Assembly (NCBI RefSeq): GCF_002901705.1
Contig: NZ_PPPV01000016.1
Coordinates: forward strand, 769,693 to 833,692
Length of the DNA: 64,000 nt
Origin: Staphylococcus lugdunensis
GTDB taxonomy: Bacteria; Bacillota; Bacilli; Staphylococcales; Staphylococcaceae
Reading direction: 5' to 3'
Below the pieces are notes generated by a model. It had not been told where the DNA came from, did not search any database, and saw only the letters and a program-made list of their open reading frames with translations. Made by a program: the position numbers and the translations under genes. Below, piece after piece: positions 57,160 to 64,000 of this stretch (the stretch's first letter is position 1; every line of letters begins with the position of its first letter).

Positions 57160-57446
57160 CTTTTTAAATGTCCAGCAATGAATAACTTTTGATGCTTTAG
57201 CACAAATGTTATCCTTGAAATGCATTGTTCTTTTTTTACTTACTATGGCCATTTTATGTAAATTTATAATTGATACGCTTTACTCAAAATTGCTATTGGG
57301 AACATACAATACTTTTTTTAGATCATAGTTAAAAGTATTTGAAACATCATTATATTTTAGTCTATAAACTAATATTGACATTCAGCCTTGCCGTAGTTCT
57401 GAACCGCGCTCTATAAATATCATAAGTATGTTCTGAAGTGCTATAC

Positions 57447-57470
57447 TAAAAATTGTCACAAATTTTTAGA
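57447..57470. repeat. Inverted repeat with TTGTCACAA centre
   Basis: CTAAAAATT and AATTTTTAG arms around a TTGTCACAA centre, about 190 bases before ldh. In S. aureus, ldh1 is repressed by Rex, whose site is TTGTGAAW6TTCACAA; the centre here resembles only half of that, so I do not call it Rex. Confidence 0.4.
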
Positions 57471-57662
57471 GGTATAGATATAACCCCTTGTTGCAGTATT
57501 TTGAAAGGGTCAAGTGTAATTTAACGCTACTTTCTAGCAATGCTATCACTTGTAAATTTTTAGCAAAACATTATACTGAAAGAAAATTATTATTATTTAT
57601 TTTGAATAGATATTTTTAATATTGTACATTCAAATTAAATCAAATAGTTAGGAGAATTAGTT

Positions 57663-58625
57663 ATGAAAGCATTTGGTAAAAAAGTTGTATTAATCGGGGA
57701 TGGATCAGTAGGTTCAAGCTACGCATTTGCAATGGTAACGCAAAGTGTAGCTGATGAATTTGTGATTATTGATATTGCAACGGATAAAGTCAATGCTGAT
57801 GTTCAAGATTTAAACCATGGGACAGCCCATTGTCCTTCTCCAGTTAACATAAGTGCGGGTACATATTCAGACTGTAAAGATGCTGATTTAGTGGTCATTA
57901 CAGCTGGCGCACCGCAAAAACCTGGTGAAACACGTTTACAATTAGTAGAGAAAAACGCTAAAATCATGAAAGATATTGTGAAAAGTGTGATGGATAGTGG
58001 TTTTGATGGCTACTTCTTAATTGCAGCAAATCCAGTTGATATCCTAACACGCTTCATTAAAGAATATACAGGCCTACCAGCAGAACGCGTTATTGGTTCA
58101 GGCACTGTACTAGATAGTGCACGTTTACAATATTTAATCAGTCGAGAATTCGACGTGGCACCTGCAAGTGTAAATGCTAGTATTATCGGTGAACATGGTG
58201 ATTCTGAATTAGCCGTATGGTCACAAGCTAACATCGCTGGTATGCCAGTATTCGAAGCACTAAAAGAAAAAACCGGTAGTGAAGCCAAAGCTGAAGAAAT
58301 TTATGTCAATACTCGTGATGCTGCCTATGAAATTATACAAGCGAAAGGTTCAACATATTATGGTATTGCTTTAGCATTAATGCGTATTTCAAAAGCAATT
58401 TTAAACAACGAAAATAACGTATTAAATGTATCAACACAACTTACAGGCCAATACGGTGGATATCGTGACGTGTATGTAGGTGTGCCAACATTGGTCAATC
58501 AAGATGGAGCAGTTAAAATATATGAACTGCCATTAGATGAAAAAGAAAAAGCGCTATTTGATCAATCTGTCAAAACATTAGAAGATATATATAACTCAAT
58601 TAAATATCTATTAGAAGATAAATAA
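57663..58625 (+). CDS. ldh: L-lactate dehydrogenase
   Basis: A 320-residue NAD-dependent L-lactate dehydrogenase: NAD loop [17 protein letters not shown] (GxGxxG), catalytic His in [14 protein letters not shown] near residue 178, substrate Arg in [10 protein letters not shown] near 157. Regenerates NAD from pyruvate. TTAGGAGAATTAGTT before the ATG. Probably the counterpart of S. aureus Ldh1, which also lies near metabolic genes, but paralogue assignment is open. Confidence 0.93.
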   Translation: MKAFGKKVVLIGDGSVGSSYAFAMVTQSVADEFVIIDIATDKVNADVQDLNHGTAHCPSPVNISAGTYSDCKDADLVVITAGAPQKPGETRLQLVEKNAKIMKDIVKSVMDSGFDGYFLIAANPVDILTRFIKEYTGLPAERVIGSGTVLDSARLQYLISREFDVAPASVNASIIGEHGDSELAVWSQANIAGMPVFEALKEKTGSEAKAEEIYVNTRDAAYEIIQAKGSTYYGIALALMRISKAILNNENNVLNVSTQLTGQYGGYRDVYVGVPTLVNQDGAVKIYELPLDEKEKALFDQSVKTLEDIYNSIKYLLEDK

Positions 58626-58660
58626 CACTACTGAAAACAATCCACATAATCAATGATTTG

Positions 58661-58695
58661 AGCCCAACACTGTCGATGATCGATAATGTTGGGCT
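58661..58695 (+). terminator. Terminator after ldh
   Basis: AGCCCAACA at 58661 and TGTTGGGCT at 58687-58695, with an inner ATCGA/CGAT; followed by TAATTATAAT. 36 bases after the ldh stop. Confidence 0.7.
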
Positions 58696-58954
58696 TAATT
58701 ATAATACTTTATATTTCATATATACAGCTATTTCAGGTACATTCCAGCTTGCATCATTGTTTTTTTACCCTTAAACTGATTGTCTGAAAATAATCTAAAT
58801 TGTTATCAGTGATTACCGTTTGACCATACTTTGAAGTTAAAAATATGATTGCACATTTTCATATATAACGTTTTATACTCTTCATTTTTAAATTCATAGT
58901 ACGTTTACACGAATATCAAGTTAAAATATAATGATATCATTGAATAAAGCAAAA

Positions 58955-58994
58955 CTGCAGAAAAATAACATGTTCATTTGTTATTTCCCTACAG
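58955..58994 (-). terminator. Possible terminator of the tslA operon
   Basis: CTGCAGAAAAATAACA and TGTTATTTCCCTACAG pair imperfectly over 16 bases; on the minus strand the stem is followed by TTTTG. About 50 bases after the last gene of the tslA operon. The bases from 58696 to 58950 hold no supportable gene. Confidence 0.45.
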
Positions 58995-59041
58995 TTGATA
59001 ACTAACATATATCCTAACTACATCCTTATTAGACAACATCA

Positions 59042-59329
59042 TCATACTTCGATATCCTGAATATGCTTTAAATCATCGCTTATATCATTTAATTCAGACA
59101 TTGCACTTTTCACCCAATCTCCTTGAGCCGCATTTTTAAATTCACCTTCAAATTTTTTAAAATGACTCACCATTTGGTCAAGTAATATTTTTTCATCACT
59201 TTTTAGCTTATTCTGATGGTCATGATGCATTCGATCATGTTCTGGCGCAATAACCGTTCTAATTTGTTCTTTTTCCATCATTCCTCCCATTACTGCTAAA
59301 TCTGGTATGGCATTCGAACCTCGTATCAT
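59042..59329 (-). CDS. Small helical T7SS partner protein, DUF3130-like
   Basis: A 95-residue protein, WXG100-like in size, mostly helical, with an ID-rich C-terminus. Opens MIRGSNAIPDLAVMGGM. Matches the small partners (DUF3130/TIGR04197 type) that stack on the helical domain of T7SS effectors. With the next gene it should correspond to the TlaA1/TlaA2 pair of S. aureus, needed to export TslA; which is which I cannot tell. Two bases separate it from the preceding gene. Confidence 0.72.
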   Translation of the reverse strand: MIRGSNAIPDLAVMGGMMEKEQIRTVIAPEHDRMHHDHQNKLKSDEKILLDQMVSHFKKFEGEFKNAAQGDWVKSAMSELNDISDDLKHIQDIEV

Positions 59330-59331
59330 GC

Positions 59332-59661
59332 TTATTCATCTCCTTCAATTCTGGCAGATTGTTTTAAGTAGTCTCTTCTTAATGTATCTTTATCATCTTC
59401 TAATTTCATTTCTTGATGTCTGATACGCTGATTCATTTCTCCATCAAATGCTTCTATAATACGCGTCATCTTGATAGTAGCTGCTTCACTATAATTCAGT
59501 TTATGTTTGAGATATAAGAAGTGATCATACATTTGTTCACATTTTCGGCGCGTTTGATGTTTTAGTTCATAAAGTTGATTTAATTCATCATTTAATTTTT
59601 TTCTTTCTACATCATAGGCATTTTCAAGATCACTTAATTTTTTATATTCTGTAAACATCAC
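59332..59661 (-). CDS. Small coiled-coil T7SS partner protein, DUF3958-like
   Basis: A 109-residue, almost fully helical, charged protein (ENAYDVERKKLNDELNQLY, YLKHKLNYSEAATIKM). Overlaps the tslA stop by four bases, so translation is coupled. Like DUF3958 partners of LXG toxins, it should bind the helical C-terminal domain of the lipase. Confidence 0.72.
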   Translation of the reverse strand: MMFTEYKKLSDLENAYDVERKKLNDELNQLYELKHQTRRKCEQMYDHFLYLKHKLNYSEAATIKMTRIIEAFDGEMNQRIRHQEMKLEDDKDTLRRDYLKQSARIEGDE

Positions 59662-60983
59662 ATAATACCACCTATTTGACTTGCTAACGCTTTATCCTTT
59701 TCAACAATCGCATGGATACTCTGTTTAATTTTAGCTATATAATCATCACAATTTTTAGAAACATCATTTAATTTTTTTAACTTATTATCAATTTTTCTTT
59801 GGGGATCCGTTTCAAGTTTACTTTCATACGCGCCACCTGCCCGTAATTCATCTATGACCTCTGCAAAGGTTAGTTTTTCAGCAATTTCATTCCCAGCTTC
59901 TTGAGCTTTTTTCCAATTTTCTCCAAACTTATGTGCCATCGATTGATACATTTTTTTCAAATGTTGACTTTCTTCATCAACCAATTGGCTTAATCCTTGG
60001 GCGATAGTTAATGCCGTTAAAGATTCTAATAATTGTTGTTGAGATGAAGAGAGCGCCCCACCATTCGTTTGAATCCAATTCGCTCTCAGCGTCTCTACTT
60101 TATCTAGTCTACGTCTCGTTTGCTTACGAACTGATTTAAATGATTTATTATTTGCGTCTTGGTACCCTTTGACTCTTTTTAATTCGGCTAATATTTTAGC
60201 TTGTGTCCCTTTGATTAAAAAACCATCCATTGAATGGCCTTCTCCATTTTTTATCACTATTTTTTCTCCGGCAGTTTCATACATAAGATCGCGAACACCT
60301 GCATCTAATATATCTTGATTAGACACGAATCTCACAATATGACCATCATACTTTTCAATCATTTTTTTAAGTTCTTCCCCATCGTCATAAAGTATACTCA
60401 CATCTTTGACCGCCAATGGTGCTGGATTATACACAACGATATGTTTAATGTCATTACTCGTACCTAAAATTATCGCATCTCTACCACCTAAAGAATGTCC
60501 TGTAATTGTATCAATATCATAGTCTTTTTTGATTCCTTTAATAAAGTCTTGGGTATTTTTATAATGTGGATCTTTATCCGTGACGGAATGGAGTCCAATA
60601 TTGATATCTGCCCGAATATCATTTAGCGTTTCATACACATCTCTATAGTCTTGAGGAGAAGCAATGCCAAACGCTTGTTTTAACATTGCACCTTTGTGTA
60701 AATTGGTGCCTGTCATACCTAAAGTAACTTTTCCTGTCTCTTTATTTAAAAAAGCACTTGTGGTCGTACCTGTTTTTGAATCGGTATAACTATCAACGTA
60801 TTCTAAGTTCCCAGGAAAATTATTATTTCTTTTTAAAGCTTTAATTTGCTTGTTAATTTTGCCTTTGTCTAAACCATTATCATTCGCATTTTCTATTTCA
60901 TAACTTATTTTGGATACCGAACTTGTTTCTTCAGAGTTACTTGTTATATTGCCAGGGTTTATTTGATATTCTATCTGACTCAT
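59658..60983 (-). CDS. tslA: T7SS lipase effector TslA, reverse architecture
   Basis: A 441-residue protein without a signal peptide. The enzymatic half is first: a lipase-like domain at about 60-260 with the nucleophile elbow GHSLGG at 162-167 (Ser164) and GMTGTN near 89. The C-terminal half from about 280 is helical, ending with repeated charged heptads ([33 protein letters not shown]). This toxin-first layout defines TslA, a phospholipase A exported by T7SS with anti-staphylococcal activity. It overlaps its lipoprotein neighbour by ATGA. Confidence 0.88.
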   Translation of the reverse strand: MSQIEYQINPGNITSNSEETSSVSKISYEIENANDNGLDKGKINKQIKALKRNNNFPGNLEYVDSYTDSKTGTTTSAFLNKETGKVTLGMTGTNLHKGAMLKQAFGIASPQDYRDVYETLNDIRADINIGLHSVTDKDPHYKNTQDFIKGIKKDYDIDTITGHSLGGRDAIILGTSNDIKHIVVYNPAPLAVKDVSILYDDGEELKKMIEKYDGHIVRFVSNQDILDAGVRDLMYETAGEKIVIKNGEGHSMDGFLIKGTQAKILAELKRVKGYQDANNKSFKSVRKQTRRRLDKVETLRANWIQTNGGALSSSQQQLLESLTALTIAQGLSQLVDEESQHLKKMYQSMAHKFGENWKKAQEAGNEIAEKLTFAEVIDELRAGGAYESKLETDPQRKIDNKLKKLNDVSKNCDDYIAKIKQSIHAIVEKDKALASQIGGIM

Positions 60984-61765
60984 GATTTATTATCCTCACT
61001 TGGGGTAAATTGTACCGCATCTGCAAAATAGATGTTTTCTTTTTTATTTTCTACAAAGGTAAATTCAAGACTTTTAGATCCTACGGATGAGCCTTTTAAA
61101 TCGCCATCGCCTTTCAATTTTAATTCAGGCGCTTGTTTCGTTGGGATATTATATCGTTTTCTTAACTGTTGTACATTATAATCATCATTATTCAACTGAT
61201 ATTTGGCGGAATAACTTGGCACATTTGGATTGTATGAAATATCTCCATTTTTATAATCTTTAAAATCTTTAAAGCTACCATATTGTACAAAAAACTTAAA
61301 GTTTTCAATTTCTTTTTTTAACTTATCATTCGGTATTGGCTTCGTTGGAATAATTTTATTATGCGCCATTTTCACTGGATATCTCTTTTCATCATCCTTT
61401 GGTCTACCGTTATTATCATATGTTGTTTCACTTATAAAATAATACCCTTTTGTTGTTCTAGTATTACGATTTATATAGAGCACCATTCCTCTAGATTCCA
61501 TATTCTTACCTTTTGGTCCAATAACCATTTCAGAATTAACGATCCAAGTGCCTTTATCTCCTTTATCAAATTCTTGATCTCGAAAGCCTTCTTTATCGTA
61601 AAAATCTTCAAGATTTTTAGTTGGATATACACTTAATGTTTTATTAAATGTTTCCTTAATTTGAGCATTTCGACTATTTGTTTTTGTCAATATAACACAA
61701 CCTCCAATAAATATAATAAGTAGGATCAAACATATACCGAGCTTTAACTTCCTTGACTGTCGCAT
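60980..61765 (-). CDS. tilA: TilA/Lpl-type immunity lipoprotein (DUF576)
   Basis: A 261-residue lipoprotein: signal [17 protein letters not shown] (Cys23), then the DUF576 tandem-lipoprotein blocks, [74 protein letters not shown] and [19 protein letters not shown]. Its stop overlaps the tslA start, so it should be the cognate immunity protein TilA, which neutralises TslA at the outer membrane face. DUF576 proteins also include the S. aureus Lpl surface lipoproteins. Confidence 0.86.
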   Translation of the reverse strand: MRQSRKLKLGICLILLIIFIGGCVILTKTNSRNAQIKETFNKTLSVYPTKNLEDFYDKEGFRDQEFDKGDKGTWIVNSEMVIGPKGKNMESRGMVLYINRNTRTTKGYYFISETTYDNNGRPKDDEKRYPVKMAHNKIIPTKPIPNDKLKKEIENFKFFVQYGSFKDFKDYKNGDISYNPNVPSYSAKYQLNNDDYNVQQLRKRYNIPTKQAPELKLKGDGDLKGSSVGSKSLEFTFVENKKENIYFADAVQFTPSEDNKS

Positions 61766-61912
61766 CCCTTCACATCCTTATATTTTCTATATATAAATGA
61801 TATATTCATACAAATTTTTTAATGATACCAATTTCACTTTCATATTAGCAAACAATGCATAAGCAATCAATTTAATTTATTTTTGTATGATTTATTTATA
61901 ATTATATTACAC

Positions 61913-61942
61913 AAAAAAGCGCATCATTTATGACACGCTTCT
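61913..61942 (-). terminator. Terminator after the decayed tilA-tslA copy
   Basis: On the minus strand GAAGCGTGTCAT, AA, ATGATGCGCTT and a run of six T. It lies right at the end of the tslA remnant, so the upstream lipoprotein array is insulated from the intact tilA-tslA unit. Confidence 0.7.
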
Positions 61943-62030
61943 AATCAATATTCAGTTTTGATACACTATTTGTTTCTTCAGAGATACTCGTTATATTGTC
62001 AGACTTTATTTGATATTCCGTTTGATTCAT
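61941..62030 (-). pseudogene. tslA N-terminal remnant
   Basis: A 29-codon frame starting by ATGA overlap with the tilA-like pseudogene, exactly as in the intact pair. Its residues [15 protein letters not shown] and SEETNSVSK align with TslA residues 1-25 ([24 protein letters not shown]). It ends in TAG and the rest of the toxin gene is gone. Confidence 0.8.
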
Positions 62031-62799
62031 GATTTATTATCCTTACTTGGGGTAAATTGTACAGAATCTGTAAAAAAGATATTTTCTTTTTTATTTTCTA
62101 CAAAGGTAAATTCTAAATCTTTAGATCCTATGGATGAGCCTTTTAAATCGCCATCACCTTTCAACTTTAATTCAGGAGCTTGTTTGGTTGGGATATTATA
62201 TCGTTTTCTTAATTGTTGTACATTATAATCATCATTACTCAACAGATATTTTGCGGAATAACTTGGCACATTTGGATTGTATGAAATATCTCCATTTTTA
62301 TAATCTTTAAAATCTTTAAAGTTGCCATATTGTACAAAAAATTTGAAGTTTTCTATTTCTTTTTTTAACTTATCATCTGGGATTCGCTTTGTTGGAATAA
62401 TTTTATTATGCGCCATTTTCACTGGATATCTCTTTTCATCATCCTTTGGTCTACCGTTATTATCATATGTTGTTTCACTTATAAAATAATACCCTTTTGT
62501 TGTTCTAGTATTACGATTTATATAGAGCACCATTCCTCGGGATTCCATATTCTTACCTTTGGGTTCAATAACCATTTCAGAATTAACTATCCAAGTTCCT
62601 TTATCACCTTTTTCAAATTCTTAATCTCGAAAGACTTCTTTATCGTAAAAATCTTCAAGATTTTTAGTTGGATACATACTTAATGTTTTATTAAAACTTT
62701 TTTTAATTTGAGCTTCTTTGTTAAAAGGTCCACACCCTCCAACAAAAATGACTAAGATAAACAAACTTGCACATAACTTTAGTTTTTTGAATGCTCCAT
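62027..62799 (-). pseudogene. tilA-like lipoprotein pseudogene
   Basis: A DUF576 paralogue with two lesions. The run of A at 62783-62788 lacks one base relative to an open frame, so the ATG at 62799 leads to a stop after six codons. A CAA-to-TAA change at 62621-62623 stops the frame where the intact copies read FRDQEF. The later part, from residue MVIEPKGK onward, is fully open and conserved. The lipobox VGGC is still readable in the shifted frame. Confidence 0.82.
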
Positions 62800-62849
62800 T
62801 TTTTCACACCCTCATATTATTCTATATACTGTGCTTGGTTTGTTCATGA

Positions 62850-63629
62850 TTAATCACGCTCAGTCGGAGTAAAATTAATACTATCCGTAAAATAGATATT
62901 TTCTTCTTGATTTTCGACAAAGGTAAATTCTAGGTCTTTAGAGCCTATGGATGATCCTTTTAAATCGCCATCGCCCTTCAACTTTAATTCAGGAGCTTGT
63001 CTCGTTGGGATATTATATCTCTTTCTTAACTGTTGTACATTATAATCATCATTATTCAACAGATATTTTGCAGAATAACTTGGCACATTTGGATTGTATG
63101 AAATATTTCCACTTTTATAATCCTTAAAATCTTTAAAGTTGCCGTATTGTACAAAAAACTTAAAGTTTTCTATTTCTTTTTTTAACTTATCATTCGGTAT
63201 TGGCTTCGTTGGGATAATTCGATTATGTTCCATTTTTACTGGGTATTTTTTATCTTTACTATGTGAATATCCTTTACTATCCTCGGTTATTTCTCTAATA
63301 ATAAAATTACCTTTTGTTGTTCTAGTATTGCGATTTATGTAGAGCACCATTCCTCTAGATTCCATATTTCTACCTTTTGGCTCGATAATCATTTTAGAAT
63401 AAATGATCCAAGTGCCTTTATCGCCTTTTTCAAATTCTTGATCTCGAAAGCCTTCTTTATCGTAAAAATCCTCGAGATTCTTGGTTGGATACAAGCTTAA
63501 TATTTTATTAAAACTTTCCTTAATTTGAGCATTTCGATTATTTATTTTTGTCAATATGACACAACCTCCAATCAATATAATAAGTAGAATCAAACATATA
63601 CCGATTTTTAACTGCCTTGACTGTCGCAT
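62850..63629 (-). CDS. TilA/Lpl-type lipoprotein (DUF576), second intact copy
   Basis: A 259-residue paralogue of TilA: signal [17 protein letters not shown] (Cys23) and the same blocks. It differs mainly at about 105-130 ([20 protein letters not shown] in place of [19 protein letters not shown]). It is not directly followed by a toxin gene. Could be an immunity protein against a different TslA, or an Lpl-type surface lipoprotein. Confidence 0.82.
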   Translation of the reverse strand: MRQSRQLKIGICLILLIILIGGCVILTKINNRNAQIKESFNKILSLYPTKNLEDFYDKEGFRDQEFEKGDKGTWIIYSKMIIEPKGRNMESRGMVLYINRNTRTTKGNFIIREITEDSKGYSHSKDKKYPVKMEHNRIIPTKPIPNDKLKKEIENFKFFVQYGNFKDFKDYKSGNISYNPNVPSYSAKYLLNNDDYNVQQLRKRYNIPTRQAPELKLKGDGDLKGSSIGSKDLEFTFVENQEENIYFTDSINFTPTERD

Positions 63630-63698
63630 TTCTTCACACCCTTATATTTATCTGTTTTAACTGCGTTCATCGTAATTTATTATCAGTTTTGCTCATAA

Positions 63699-64000
63699 TT
63701 AACTATGCTCAGTCGGAGTAAAATCAATACTATCCGTAAAAAAGATATTTTCTTCTTGATTTTCGACAAAGGTAAATTCTAGATCTTTAGATCCTATAGA
63801 TGAGCCTTTTAAATCGCCATCACCTTGCAATTTTAATTCAGGTGCTTGTTTCGTTGGGATATTATATCTCTTTCTTAATTGTTTAACGTTATAGTCATCA
63901 TTATTCAATTGATATTTTGCGGAATAACTTGGCACATTTGGATTGTATGAAATATCTCCATTTTTATAATCTTTAAAGTCTTTAAAGTTGCCGTATTGTA
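63699..64000 (-). CDS. TilA/Lpl-type lipoprotein (DUF576), partial
   Basis: The C-terminal part of a further paralogue, from [14 protein letters not shown] to TPTEHS. The frame remains open to the right edge, so the gene continues outside. Last 80 residues are nearly the same as in the other copies. Confidence 0.8.
   Translation of the reverse strand, partial: QYGNFKDFKDYKNGDISYNPNVPSYSAKYQLNNDDYNVKQLRKRYNIPTKQAPELKLQGDGDLKGSSIGSKDLEFTFVENQEENIFFTDSIDFTPTEHS

Larger units (their letters stand above)
56954..57662. promoter_or_regulatory. Divergent intergenic region, gntR / ldh
   Basis: About 710 AT-rich bases with no gene. Contains two GntR-type operators (56969 and 57148), a short inverted repeat at 57447-57470, and the ldh ribosome site TTAGGAGAATTAGTT. 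Confidence 0.5.

Noticed and set aside
57447-57470. Rex operator before ldh
   Set aside because: Only a TTGTCACAA centre, without the full TTGTGA-N6-TCACAA arrangement.
61361-61636. Frames opposite the TilA lipoproteins, repeated at 62408
   Set aside because: They recur only because the lipoprotein genes are paralogous; antisense shadows.
62850-63629. A second toxin start after the next lipoprotein copy (ATGAACAAACC near 62848)
   Set aside because: Only about four codons resemble the tslA remnant; too short to support.

Overview
This is a low-GC Firmicute chromosome segment that I assign to Staphylococcus, most probably S. lugdunensis. The assignment rests on gene content: an isd haem locus with isdJ, isdB, isdC, isdK, isdE, isdF, isdL, srtB, isdG and the glucosaminidase/CHAP autolysin isdP, interrupted by an ECF haem transporter (lhaSTA). 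That arrangement is known from S. lugdunensis. No rRNA, tRNA, CRISPR array, complete insertion sequence or prophage gene is visible.

Layout. 1-5.4 kb: a phosphoesterase and an FbpA/AfuA-type ABC importer, divergent from a LysR regulator. 5.5-8.6 kb: small secreted or membrane proteins, a parS-like site and decayed sequence. 8.6-11.3 kb: saePQRS, with a near-consensus SaeR site in front. 11.6-20 kb: a histidine phosphatase, then a minus-strand operon with a CUT1 ABC importer, a calcineurin-like phosphoesterase, a MATE exporter and a DeoR regulator. 20.4-23.5 kb: a ketopantoate-reductase-like gene, STAR repeats, and marR-paiA-paiB. 23.8-26.8 kb: sirABC (staphyloferrin B uptake) behind a Fur box. 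27.2-42.4 kb: the isd/lha haem locus, with Fur boxes in front of isdC, isdJ, lhaS and isdB. 42.7-50.6 kb: kdpFABC divergent from kdpDE. 50.8-57 kb: a mannose-family PTS, a LacD-like aldolase, an AgaS-like isomerase and a GntR regulator, probably for an amino sugar such as galactosamine. 57.7-58.6 kb: L-lactate dehydrogenase. 59-64 kb: a type VII secretion effector locus with the reverse-architecture lipase TslA, two small helical partners, and a tandem array of TilA/Lpl (DUF576) lipoproteins that runs off the right edge.

How the genes work together. The sir and isd/lha loci form one Fur-controlled iron block. Surface receptors IsdJ and IsdB take haem from haemoproteins. IsdC (sortase B anchored) and IsdK pass it across the wall. 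IsdEFL and LhaSTA import it, IsdG opens the ring, and IsdP remodels the wall. SirABC adds siderophore iron. The tslA end shows an immunity-toxin pair that was duplicated and then decayed: a disrupted tilA copy is followed by a 29-codon remnant of the tslA start.

Limits: everything was read by eye. Species, substrates of the two unassigned ABC importers and all regulatory sites need database or experimental confirmation.
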